A stretch of DNA of 64,000 bases from Fusobacterium varium (lineage in GTDB: Bacteria; Fusobacteriota; Fusobacteriia; Fusobacteriales; Fusobacteriaceae). Where the stretch lies: positions 1,116,001-1,180,000 of the forward strand of contig LR134390.1 of the NCBI GenBank assembly GCA_900637705.1, in the 5' to 3' direction. The position numbers and the translations under genes were made by a program. Positions 22,078-29,305 of the stretch are shown here, one piece after another (the first letter of the stretch is position 1; each line of letters starts with the position of its first letter). The notes beneath the pieces were generated by a model. The model worked only from the letters and a program-made list of their open reading frames with translations, did no database searches and was not told where the DNA came from.

Positions 22078-22784
22078 ATGAGAAATGAATTTTTATGGGC
22101 AATAATGCTGTTAGTAAACTTTTTAGCAATAATATTTGCTTATTCCAGATTTGGAAAAATAGGATTATATATATGGATACCAATATCAACTATACTAGCT
22201 AATATACAAGTAGTCATGCTGGTTGACTTATTTGGATTTGGAACTACTTTGGGAAATATACTTTATGCTGGAGGTTTTTTAGTAACTGATATACTTGCAG
22301 AAAACTATGGGAAAGAGCATGCTAAAAAAGCTGTGAAAATAGGATTTTTTCCTTAATAGCAATGACATTAATAATGCAGATAGCTGTAGCTTTTACTCCT
22401 TCAAATGTAGAAGAAGGACTGATTACTTTTAGTGGAGTAAAAAGAATATTTGATTTTATGCCAAGGATAGCAATAGCTTCTCTTGTTTCTTACTGGATAT
22501 CTCAAAGCCATGATATATGGGCATATGAAATGTGGAAAAAGAAATTTAGTGAAAGAAAACATATTTGGATTAGGAATAATATGAGTACTATGATAAGCCA
22601 ACTTATAGATAATAGTATTTTTACATTGATAGCTTTTTGGGGTGTTTATCCTAGAGAAGTATTGTTAGAAATATTTGTTACTACTTACTGTATGAAATTT
22701 ATAGTAGCAGTTTTTGATACACCATTTGTATATATTGCCAACCATTTAAAAATAACTGGAAGAATAAAGGAAACAGAATTATAA
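22078..22784 (+). CDS. yhhQ: Queuosine precursor transporter, YhhQ/VUT family, frameshifted
   Basis: About 235 residues after repair; a polytopic inner-membrane protein of the VUT1 family, which imports preQ0, preQ1 or queuine. Motifs include LVDLFGFGTTLGNILYAGGFLVTDILAENYGKEHAKKAV, visible in order, and later LVSYWISQSHDIWAYEMWKKK and NNMSTMISQLIDNSIFTLIAF. The frame breaks at a run of six T at about 22348-22353; a seventh T restores KIGFFSLIAMTLIMQ. RBS AGGAGG precedes the start. Regulated with the upstream radical SAM gene by the preQ1 riboswitch. Confidence 0.88.
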
Positions 22785-22789
22785 ACAAT

Positions 22790-22874
22790 AAAGAGGAAAA
22801 CTTCTGTGTAATGCACTCTCCCTCCCTCTAGGAGATATCTAAGAAAGAGAATGCATTACCAAGGCTACCTCTTT
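22790..22874. terminator. Nested-stem terminator or structured element
   Basis: An outer stem AAAGAGG (22790-22796) / CCTCTTT (22868-22874) with a T run encloses an inner stem GTAATGCA (22808-22815) / TGCATTAC (22852-22859), which itself encloses pyrimidine-rich CTCTCCCTCCCTC and a TAGGAGATATCTA hairpin. It separates the convergent yhhQ and 22877 genes and probably terminates both. Confidence 0.65.
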
Positions 22875-22876
22875 TT

Positions 22877-23242
22877 TTATATTAAACTTTCATCGATATA
22901 AAGGCTTATTTTATTTCTCAATTTTTCTCTTATTTCTTTTGATATGGGAGTATTTTTAATTTCTCCATTTTGAATATAATAAAGCAGTTTCATATTTTCT
23001 TTAACAGAAATGATATTGTTTGTATATACTTTTATTAAATTTTTCCATTCCTCCATGCTATCGCATACTTTTTTCAAAAGTTGAACCTCTCTAAGAAGAA
23101 TATCAAATATTTCCAAAGGAAAATTATGTTCATTTTCACTAAATAAAAATTTTACTACAAGAGTATTATTATCTTCAAGATAATTTATTAAAGCATTTAA
23201 ATCAAAATCTTTATATAAGTTTTTCTTCTCTAATTCTGTCAT
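22877..23242 (-). CDS. Hypothetical protein
   Basis: 121 residues, no family recognised. Soluble, mostly helical, acidic and lysine-rich, with no signal peptide or membrane segment (segments such as LNALINYLEDNNTLVVKFLF and DILLREVQLLKKVCDSMEEW). Its RBS region GGGGTGG is good and codon use matches its neighbours, so I treat it as real. Context gives no clue to function: it lies alone between the yhhQ terminator and a long AT-rich gap. Confidence 0.6.
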   Translation of the reverse strand: MTELEKKNLYKDFDLNALINYLEDNNTLVVKFLFSENEHNFPLEIFDILLREVQLLKKVCDSMEEWKNLIKVYTNNIISVKENMKLLYYIQNGEIKNTPISKEIREKLRNKISLYIDESLI

Positions 23243-23793
23243 ATTTCCACCCCTAAGATTATTAATATATTATTGTTAAAATTATAACATTTTTATTGTT
23301 AGATTTAAACTTGTTAGTTAAATATTTATGTGGCAAAAATTTAAAAAAGTTATTTTTAAAAAATATTTTATGAGAACAAAAAATAAATTTAAAGGAATAA
23401 ATTGTCTTAAAATAAAGTTATAAAACAAAATAAAGATAATTTAAAAAAATAAAATTTTTTTAGTGGAAATTTATTAATATTATAGAATGTTTTTAGTATA
23501 TTATTTTTCAAAATTTTTTTATTATCTTTTTTGTATGCTATAATGATTATGTGTTCTCATTTTGTCACACAAAAAATAAACAAATATTTAAAAAATTAAA
23601 ATAATGAAGCAGAAGGAGGGTGATTAAAAATATAAATGCTTTAAATTAAAGAAATAAAAAACATTTTAGGGAGGGGAAATACTAGAAATTTTATTGTGAA
23701 TTTTATTTTAAAAAATTATATTTGAAAAAATTTAGAAAATAAAAAGAGAAATAAGAACTATTTATAAAAAATAAAATACCAGAGGGGAAAAAG
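23243..23793. other. AT-rich intergenic region with a possible extended -10 promoter
   Basis: 550 bases without a gene I can support. An extended -10 box TGCTATAAT is at 23536-23544, so a leader of about 245 bases may precede the gene at 23794. Two Shine-Dalgarno-like sites lie in that leader (GAAGGAGGGTG at about 23612-23622 and GGGAGGGG near 23671) but they front only tiny frames (the first is nine codons). No repeat or RNA family was recognised. Confidence 0.45.
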
Positions 23794-24221
23794 ATGATAA
23801 GATTAACAGAAAAAGAATTAAAAAATGTGAAAGAAAATAAAGATGCAATAGCACAGTTGCTTGTAAAAAAAGCTATTTTAAATGAAATAAAAGAGAAAAA
23901 TATAATGATGAAGAAAAAAAATCTTTGGAAGAATTAAAAACAAATATAGAAATTGAATTTTATTTGACTTCTATTGCACAAAATAATATTACAATATCTA
24001 ATTATGAGATTTTGGAAATATATAAAAATAATTCAGAAACTTTGAAAGATAAACCAGTAGCAGAGATATACCCACAGCTTCAGCAAGCTTTAATAAATAA
24101 AAAAGTTAATGAAAATAAACTTGGGGTAATTAATGAAATAATAGAAAGATATAAAGTAAATGAAATTTTAAAAGAGTATGTTGGGGAAGATAATAAAGAG
24201 AAAGAAGAAATAATAGAATAA
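23794..24221 (+). CDS. SurA N-terminal-like protein, frameshifted
   Basis: About 142 residues after repair. The start ATG at 23794 follows AGAGGGG. One base is missing at about 23905; restored, the text reads KEKNINDEEKKSLEELKTN. It is a paralogue of the lipoprotein at 25694: both carry the pattern FYL/FIE...ITxxE...YKxxxxxxKDKPxxEIxPxLxxxL and end in INEIIERYKVNEIL or similar. That pattern resembles the chaperone domain of SurA-type peptidyl-prolyl isomerases, without the isomerase domain. This copy lacks a signal peptide at its apparent start. A terminator follows. Confidence 0.6.
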
Positions 24222-24262
24222 TTAAAGAAAAAGTAAGTTAAGCTACAATTCATAAAATATGA

Positions 24263-24296
24263 AAGCCTGACCTAAAAGATTCAGTCAGGCTTTTTT
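24263..24296 (+). terminator. Terminator
   Basis: AAGCCTGAC (24263-24271) pairs with GTCAGGCTT (24284-24292), with six T residues from 24291. Confidence 0.85.
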
Positions 24297-24535
24297 AGTA
24301 AAAGATATAATTTTTGTCTGAAATGGTACTTATTGATTGGAAAAATTATGTAAAAAATCAAAATCCATCTATTAATACAGAATTTATTTTGAAAAAGAAA
24401 ATAAAAAAAGTTTTTAAAATGTTTAAAAACGAGTTTTATATTTTTAATTAAATATTATTTTGTAAAAATATTTTTTTAAAAGGAAATAAGTATTTTTCTT
24501 GTAATATCTAGTATATAAGAGATGATAATTAAATA

Positions 24536-24567
24536 ATGGTTAATATAAATATCTTATATTAACCATT
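24536..24567 (+). repeat. Left copy of inverted repeat flanking the recombinase remnant
   Basis: 24547-24567 is the exact reverse complement of 25298-25318 (21 of 21). The left site is also an internal palindrome: ATGGTTAATATAA (24536-24548) pairs with TTATATTAACCAT (24554-24566). Because of that palindrome 24535-24548 is also a direct 14-base repeat of 25298-25311, so either an att-type direct repeat or an inverted repeat can be argued. Confidence 0.8.
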
Positions 24568-24657
24568 TCTCTTTTTATGATATCGTATTTTAAAAATAAA
24601 TCAACTATTTTTTAAATAAATCAACTATTTTCTTTCTATAAACTTAAAAATTGAACT

Positions 24658-25270
24658 CATATCTTGAATTTATCGTATACTTTATTAATCATTTCTTGCT
24701 CTATTCCTATATATTTTAATGTTTGTTCGGCAGAGGAATGATTGAATATAGACATTACAGTGCTATGTCTAAAGTACCTCTGTAAACTGTATGCCATGTT
24801 TTCTTAAAGAATGGGTCCTATAGGATATGCAATGTTTAAATCTGCCTTAGCTTGATTTAAATATTTGCTTATTGAAACAGTTGAAATAGGCTTATCAAAC
24901 AGTTCTTTTACATACTTTCTATTTAGAGATTTAAATAAAAATCCTTTTCTCCAGAGTATCCTAACGTTTCATAATACCTCTTTAATTCTTCAATTGACTT
25001 TTGACATACTGTATTCAATTTAATCTCTCTCATTTTTTAGTTTCTTTTCCTTTAATTTTACTACATAATCACTATTTATATCTTCAAATCTTATTTTAGA
25101 CAAATCAGAAATTCTTAATCAACATTTACTCCTATATTTATCAATGCTAAAATTACAACTTTATCGTTTAATTTGAAGTATTTCTTAGCTTTCTTAAATC
25201 TTCCTTACAAATATATTTAACTTCTTGTCCTCTTTGTCCATTTTTTTCTCCTTTTTTGATTTTATTGAAA
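24658..25270 (-). pseudogene. Tyrosine recombinase (integrase) remnant
   Basis: On the minus strand, pieces in different frames read like an integrase. From the N-terminal side: KGEKNGQRGQEVKYICKEDL, VVILALINIGVNV, RISDLSKIRFEDINSDYVV, FLFKSLNRKYVKELFDKP, LNQAKADLNIAYPIG, THSLRK (catalytic His-x-x-Arg box), then IFNHSSAEQTLKYIGIEQE (second His box) and KVYDKFKI with stop at 24660-24658. At least three frameshifts and several stops interrupt it, more than the single indels elsewhere, so this gene is dead. Inverted repeats of 21 bases flank it at 24547 and 25298. Confidence 0.75.
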
Positions 25271-25297
25271 ATTATGATAAATTCATCAATAGATACT

Positions 25298-25318
25298 AAT
25301 GGTTAATATAAGATATTT
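25298..25318 (+). repeat. Right copy of inverted repeat flanking the recombinase remnant
   Basis: AATGGTTAATATAAGATAT plus two T; exact inverse of 24547-24567. It lies just upstream of the recombinase remnant's 5' end. Confidence 0.8.
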
Positions 25319-25412
25319 TTATTACCTAATGAAAAAACGTAATTTAATAAAAGAAGTTGCAGCTCCTTTTAATTATTATAAGTTACGAATAAGATGAAAT
25401 TGGGAGGGAATT

Positions 25413-25655
25413 ATGAAGAAATTAAGTTTTTTATTTCTATCAGCCATTTTAGTTGTTAGCTGCTCAAGTGCTAAAGAGAGTAGTGATGATCCTTTAGATA
25501 TTCTTAATCAGAGAAGAAGAGAATATTATGAGAAGGAAAGAGAAAAAGAAGCAGAACAAGCTAGAAAAGCTGCTGAAATCTCTAGAATGACAGAAAAAGA
25601 AAGAAATGAGTATGAAATTCAGAGAGCAAAAGAAAAAATTAAAGAAATGAAATAG
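25413..25655 (+). CDS. Small coiled-coil lipoprotein
   Basis: 80 residues. Lipoprotein signal with lipobox VVSC near residue 17, then a linker SSAKESSDDPLDILNQR and a strongly charged helix (YYEKEREKEAEQARKAAEISR and on) that would form a coiled coil. No family name recognised. RBS GGGAGGG precedes the ATG. First gene of a run (25413-27614) of exported small proteins ending with two FadA-like adhesins, so it probably acts at the cell surface or periplasm with them. Confidence 0.75.
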   Translation: MKKLSFLFLSAILVVSCSSAKESSDDPLDILNQRRREYYEKEREKEAEQARKAAEISRMTEKERNEYEIQRAKEKIKEMK

Positions 25656-25693
25656 TAATTTTCTTTAAAAACAAAATATCGGGAGGATTTTTA

Positions 25694-26229
25694 ATGAAAA
25701 AGATTTGCGGAATAGTATCTATTATCGCTGCAGGAATATTAATAACAGGGTGTAATGAAACAAATAATAAAACTACTAACAATGTTCCAGCACAAATTAC
25801 TTTAACTGAAAAGGAGAAACAGAAAGATAAAGATGAAGTTGCAAGAATATTGGTTTATAAGGCTTTATTGGAAGAAGTAAAAAAAGCTGAGTTCACACCT
25901 GAAGAGCTTGAAAACATTCAAATAGCTCAAAATCAAATTAAAATAAATTATTTTATAGAAAGAGAACTAAAAAATAAAACTCAAATTACAGATGAAGAAG
26001 CAGCAGATTTTTATAAGAAACATAAAGATCAATTTGATGATAAACCTTTAGAGGAAATGCTTCCAATATTATATAAAAGTCTGGCTGTAGAAAAATACAA
26101 TCAGGCACAAGTTGAATACTACAATTCTATAATTGAAAAATATAAATTGAATGACATCTTAAAAAAGAAGGAATTATTAAAGATGAGAAAGCTGAAAAGA
26201 TTGATGGGAAGGAAGTGGAAAAAATATGA
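25694..26229 (+). CDS. SurA-like lipoprotein, frameshifted near the C-terminus
   Basis: About 178 residues. Lipobox LITGC near residue 20. The mature region (DEVARILVYKALLEEVKKAEFT, FIERELKNKTQITDEEAADFYKKH, FDDKPLEEMLPILYKSLAVEKYNQAQVEYY) resembles the N-terminal chaperone part of SurA/PrsA foldases but has no parvulin domain. Adding an A to the run at about 26161-26166 changes the tail to KKEGIIKDEKAEKIDGKEVEKI with a stop at 26227-26229, overlapping the next start as ATGA; without it the frame runs on to 26278 through unlikely sequence. Paralogue of the gene at 23794. Likely periplasmic helper for the adhesins of this locus (inference). Confidence 0.72.
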
Positions 26230-26720
26230 AAAAGATACTTATAATTTTAAGTTCTTTACTATTAATAAGCTGTTCTAACAACAATGCTGGAAATACTTCA
26301 AATATGTCAGAAAAAGATATGCAAAGAGAAAGACTGGTTAAGCTGGCATTAGAGAAGAAAGAAAAAGAAGAAGCAGCTAAAAAAGAAGAGTTAAGACAAA
26401 AAGCATTAGCTGAAGAAGCAGAAATGAAGCAAAAGGCAGCTATTAGAGAAGCTGAGTTAAAACAAAAAACTTTAGAAAAAGAAGCTGCTATGAAAGAAAA
26501 AGCAGAAGAAGCTAAAAGACAGGAAATGTTAAAAGCTCAGGAAGCTAAAGAAAAAGCAGCAGCCAAAGAACAGGCTCTAAAAGATCAAAGAATGTCTAGA
26601 GAAGAGATATTTAGAGAAATAATTAATATAAATAATGAATTAGATGGAAAAAATTTAAGCAAGGAAAGAGTAAAAGAATTAGAAAAAAGACTTGCTGAAT
26701 TGGAAAAATTAAATAAATAA
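26226..26720 (+). CDS. Lipoprotein with long coiled coil
   Basis: 164 residues. Lipobox LISC near residue 16, then an Asn/Ser linker and an unbroken heptad-rich Lys/Glu/Ala helix from about 35 to 120 with AAxxEA-type imperfect repeats (KQKALAEEAEMKQKAAIREAE), ending in a second helical part (ELDGKNLSKERVKELEKRLAEL). Likely an elongated envelope-anchored protein. Composition makes family assignment by eye unreliable. Its ATG overlaps the restored stop of the preceding gene by ATGA. Confidence 0.7.
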   Translation: MKKILIILSSLLLISCSNNNAGNTSNMSEKDMQRERLVKLALEKKEKEEAAKKEELRQKALAEEAEMKQKAAIREAELKQKTLEKEAAMKEKAEEAKRQEMLKAQEAKEKAAAKEQALKDQRMSREEIFREIININNELDGKNLSKERVKELEKRLAELEKLNK

Positions 26721-26774
26721 TAAATGTTAAAAAAGTTTTCTAAACAAAACTATATTATAAACTTGGAGGTAAAC

Positions 26775-27164
26775 ATGAAAAAATTATTAGTAGCAGGAAC
26801 AATTTTATTATCAGCATCAGCATTTTCTACAGGGGTGACAGCAGAATTTGAAAGCCGTTTCAACACTCTTGAGCAAGAATATAAAATGCTTATGCAAAAA
26901 GAAGACGAGAGATATAATTCTGAAAAACAAATAGCTGAAACTGCAAAAGCAACTCTAGCTAAACAAAGAGAATTATACAATCAAATTTCAACTAAAGCAG
27001 GAAAATTAGGACAAATCAAAGACGTTAAATTCTACAAAGAGCAATATGGAGAATTAGCTAAAAAATACCAAGATGCACTTAAAGAATTAGAAGGACAAAT
27101 GAAAGAGCAAGAAAGTATCATCAACAGATTCCAACAATTACAAGCTGTAAAAGAAGGAAAATAA
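26775..27164 (+). CDS. fadA: FadA-type adhesin
   Basis: 129 residues from the ATG at 26775, which has GGAGG ten bases upstream; an upstream in-frame ATG at 26724 would add a non-signal sequence and is rejected. Signal peptide MKKLLVAGTILLSASAFS, then a mature all-helical protein of about 108 residues matching FadA: FNTLEQEYKMLMQKEDERYNSEKQ, FYKEQYGELAKKYQDALKELE and a C-terminal INRFQQLQAVK. FadA of F. nucleatum is an alpha-helical hairpin that polymerises into amyloid-like filaments and binds host cadherins. Binding by this paralogue is inferred, not shown. The next gene is a second member. Confidence 0.88.
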   Translation: MKKLLVAGTILLSASAFSTGVTAEFESRFNTLEQEYKMLMQKEDERYNSEKQIAETAKATLAKQRELYNQISTKAGKLGQIKDVKFYKEQYGELAKKYQDALKELEGQMKEQESIINRFQQLQAVKEGK

Positions 27165-27215
27165 TTAATATTTTTTAAATACAAAAGAAAATAAAACCAG
27201 GAGGAAAGTATTATT

Positions 27216-27614
27216 ATGAAAATAAAAACAACTATGTTATTAGGAGCAGCATTATTACTAGTATCAAGCGTATCATTAGCAGCACCAGCAGCAGCAGGAG
27301 TAGATTCAAGATTTTCTCAATTAGAAGCAGAATTAAAAATGCTTGAGCAAAAAGAAAATGAAAGATTTAAAGAAGAAGAGCAAATTGCAAAATCAGCTCA
27401 AAATAATTTAAATGTACTTACAAATCTTAAAAATAAATGTGAAGAAAGAATTAACTACATGACTACTATGGAAGGAAGAAGTATTTACTCTAACGAAATG
27501 AAAAACTTGTTAAAACAATATCAAGGTTTTCTTGGAGAAATAGATAAGCAGTCTAAAGTAGAAGAAAGAAAAATATTTGAATTTAATCAATTAAAAAGTT
27601 TAAGAGCAGAGTAA
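27216..27614 (+). CDS. FadA-family adhesin-like protein (second copy)
   Basis: 132 residues. Signal peptide with cleavage after about SLAAPAAA. The mature helix pair follows the FadA plan: RFSQLEAELKMLEQKENERFKEEEQIA, then a turn region, then LLKQYQGFLGEIDKQSKVEERK and NQLKSLRA at the end. It is more diverged than the copy before it and has an unusual cysteine (NKCEERI) in the middle of the hairpin, since FadA proteins are normally cysteine-poor as far as I recall. RBS AGGAGG. Probably cotranscribed with the preceding gene; two hairpins follow. Confidence 0.8.
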   Translation: MKIKTTMLLGAALLLVSSVSLAAPAAAGVDSRFSQLEAELKMLEQKENERFKEEEQIAKSAQNNLNVLTNLKNKCEERINYMTTMEGRSIYSNEMKNLLKQYQGFLGEIDKQSKVEERKIFEFNQLKSLRAE

Positions 27615-27618
27615 TTTG

Positions 27619-27692
27619 TTTAACTATATTCTCCTAGATATAGTTAAATGAGTAGAGGATTAAGAGTACTACTCTTAGTTCTCTCTCATTGA
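27619..27692 (+). other. Two consecutive hairpins after the FadA-like genes
   Basis: First, TTTAACTATAT (27619-27629) pairs perfectly with 27638-27648, loop TCTCCTAG. Second, AATGAG...TAAGAGT pairs with ACTCTTA...CTCTCATT (about 27646-27691), loop ACT. Neither is followed by a T run, so they look more like mRNA-stability or processing structures at the end of the adhesin message than simple terminators. Confidence 0.65.
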
Positions 27693-27724
27693 TTAAATAG
27701 AGATAGAGAAAGTGAGATATAAAA

Positions 27725-28153
27725 ATGAATTATTTAGACTCAAAACTAATTTTATATTTGGTAGTTATATTTTTTATAGTATTTATCTTTATTAAATTAA
27801 AAACTGCTTTAGCAATAAGGAATTTAAATAATAAAATTGGAGTGAGATTTTACTATAAATTCTTAGGAAATATGCAATGGCTGAAAGAACAGATACTTAT
27901 GGGTAAATATTTAGAAATGAAATATTTGAATGCAGTAGATGATAAAGCTAATTCAAATATAATAATATTATTAGAAAAAAAAGAAGAAAGTACTATTATA
28001 AATATTTATTCAGCCAGAAATAAAACTGTGATAATTAAGAATTTAAAATTAAATGATCAAAGATTTAAAAAATTTATTGAATTTCTTCCTAGAACACTAG
28101 CAGAAGATGATTTTTCCAAAGAAAGTGAAACAAACAACTTAGGGAGGGAATAA
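27725..28153 (+). CDS. Hypothetical single-pass membrane protein
   Basis: 142 residues. One membrane segment at about 8-26 (ILYLVVIFFIVFIFI), followed by a soluble domain with alternating strands (SNIIILLEKKEESTIINIYSA, KTVIIKNLKL) and an acidic tail. No family recognised. The stop overlaps the first base of the next gene's start (TAATG), so it is coupled to the HU-like gene. Its place between adhesins and HU-like genes does not define a job. Confidence 0.65.
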   Translation: MNYLDSKLILYLVVIFFIVFIFIKLKTALAIRNLNNKIGVRFYYKFLGNMQWLKEQILMGKYLEMKYLNAVDDKANSNIIILLEKKEESTIINIYSARNKTVIIKNLKLNDQRFKKFIEFLPRTLAEDDFSKESETNNLGRE

Positions 28154-28434
28154 TGAAAGAGAAAGATTTTATTAAAGTTTACAAAGAAGAAAGAAATTTG
28201 AAGAACTTAAAAGAAGCTCAGCATAGAATTTCAACTTTTTGGGAAACTGTAGAAGAAATATTACAAGAAGATAAAAAGTTAGTATTCAAAGGTTGGGGAA
28301 TATTTGAAATAAAACCTGTAAGAGCCAGAGAATACTGTGATCCTAGAATAAAAAAAATTAAGAAGACTTTACCTAAAAATAAATTGGTTTTCAGACAGGG
28401 AAAAATACTTAAAGAAAATATCAATGTTGACTAG
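28153..28434 (+). CDS. HU/IHF-like DNA-binding protein (first of three)
   Basis: 93 residues, the size of HU. It starts KEKDFIKVYKEERN, in the place of the HU N-terminal helices, with helices continuing to VEEILQEDKKLVFKGWGIFEIKP (equivalent to the VxLxGFGTFxV strand), then an arm region REYCDPRIKKIKKT and a closing KLVFRQGKILKENIN. It is diverged from canonical HU, lacking the NP-x-T-G arm motif. Probably binds DNA as a dimer. Overlaps the previous gene by one base and precedes another HU-like gene by 9 bases. Confidence 0.75.
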   Translation: MKEKDFIKVYKEERNLKNLKEAQHRISTFWETVEEILQEDKKLVFKGWGIFEIKPVRAREYCDPRIKKIKKTLPKNKLVFRQGKILKENINVD

Positions 28435-28443
28435 AGGGGTACT

Positions 28444-28728
28444 ATGAATAAGAAAGATTTTATTAAACTATATAGAAAAAAATTAAATAATTTAACAATT
28501 GCAGAAGCGAAAGAAGATGTAGAAGCAATTCTAGAAATTATAGAAGCTGGTTTAAAAAAAGATGGTAAAGTACAATTCTTCAATAAGGGAGTATTTACTG
28601 TTGGAAATATAAAACCAAAAACTATAAGCAATCCAAAAACTAGAGAGCTTATGCAGACAACTGAAATGAAGAAAGTAAAATTCAATGCTTCATTTAAGTT
28701 AAAAGATAAAATTCAAGATAAAAAGTAA
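28444..28728 (+). CDS. HU/IHF-like DNA-binding protein (second of three)
   Basis: 94 residues: MNKKDFIKLYRKKL, then helix AKEDVEAILEIIEAGLKKDGKV, the strand QFFNKGVFTVGNIKP, arm ISNPKTRELMQTTE (close to the canonical NPxTxE motif) and end VKFNASFKLKDKIQ. The fit to HU is better than for the gene before it. RBS GAGGGG. A terminator closes the unit about 100 bases downstream. Dedicated HU-like genes in an adhesin locus could act on local DNA topology, for instance at the inverted repeats at 29044, but that is speculation. Confidence 0.8.
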   Translation: MNKKDFIKLYRKKLNNLTIAEAKEDVEAILEIIEAGLKKDGKVQFFNKGVFTVGNIKPKTISNPKTRELMQTTEMKKVKFNASFKLKDKIQDKK

Positions 28729-28820
28729 TTTATTAGATATTTTTTTATCTTTAATTATGATATTAACGGTAAAGATAATGATAATATATTGCATTTCTAA
28801 GACAATTAATTGTAATAAAA

Positions 28821-28874
28821 AAAGCTGTTACAGATTGATGATTTTTAATCATTAATTTGGACAGCTCTTTTTTT
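28821..28874 (+). terminator. Terminator after the HU-like pair
   Basis: AGCTGT (28823-28828) pairs with ACAGCT (28861-28866), inside which GATGAT/ATCATT pairs; eight or so T residues follow. From here to 29043 there is only A-rich low-complexity sequence. Confidence 0.8.
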
Positions 28875-29043
28875 ATTAAAAATGGTGGTGAAAAATAAGA
28901 GATAGTTATTAAAAATTCTTCTATAACTTTAATTTTATTTTTAAATTTATCAGAAAGAAATATAAAGAATTAAAAAAGTGAAAAAAAGAATAAAAAGGTA
29001 AAAAAATAAAAAAATAAAGAGGAATAAAAAATAAAAAACAAGA

Positions 29044-29265
29044 GTTCTTGTTTATGTATAAATGCGAACACTTGTAGAACTTTAAAGTGTCTAAAATACT
29101 CTTTATTTCTATTAAATATATATACCATAAAAAAGTAAAATAATCAATTTTTATTTTTTAAAAATTTTTAATTTTGAAAAAAGTATATTTTAAAATTTGA
29201 ATTTAAGATTATTTTTAATAAAAGAAAAAAATTAAAAAAGTTCGCATTTATACATAAAAGAGAAC
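29044..29265. repeat. Inverted-repeat-bounded segment, candidate invertible promoter
   Basis: 29044-29069 and 29240-29265 are inverted copies of one 26-base site, 24 of 26 identical with 19 contiguous matches. Each site has its own dyad: GTTC at one end, GAAC at the other, and a central TTTAT-GT-ATAAA, as expected for a site-specific recombinase target with paired half-sites. The enclosed 170 bases are non-coding and contain a sigma70-type promoter on the minus strand. The segment lies 358 bases ahead of the autotransporter gene. In the sequenced orientation the promoter points away from it. Confidence 0.75.
29119..29147 (-). promoter_or_regulatory. Promoter inside the inverted-repeat segment
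   Basis: On the minus strand TTGATT (29147-29142), exactly 17 bases, then TATATA (29124-29119), with a TGG just before the -10 box. After inversion of the segment this promoter would read toward the third HU-like gene and the autotransporter. Confidence 0.65.
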
Positions 29266-29305
29266 AGTTTTTTTTAGTGGTTGTTTTAACGAAAAAGAGA
29301 ATGTT

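Noticed and set aside
23368-23560. ATGAGAACA near 23369 and its inverse TGTTCTCAT near 23552 as another invertible segment
   Set aside because: Only 9 bases match and the flanks do not; in A+T-rich DNA this is weak compared with the 24/26 match at 29044.
26724-26774. Upstream start for the first FadA-like gene
   Set aside because: It would put a non-signal sequence before a normal signal peptide and has no ribosome site; GGAGG precedes the ATG at 26775.
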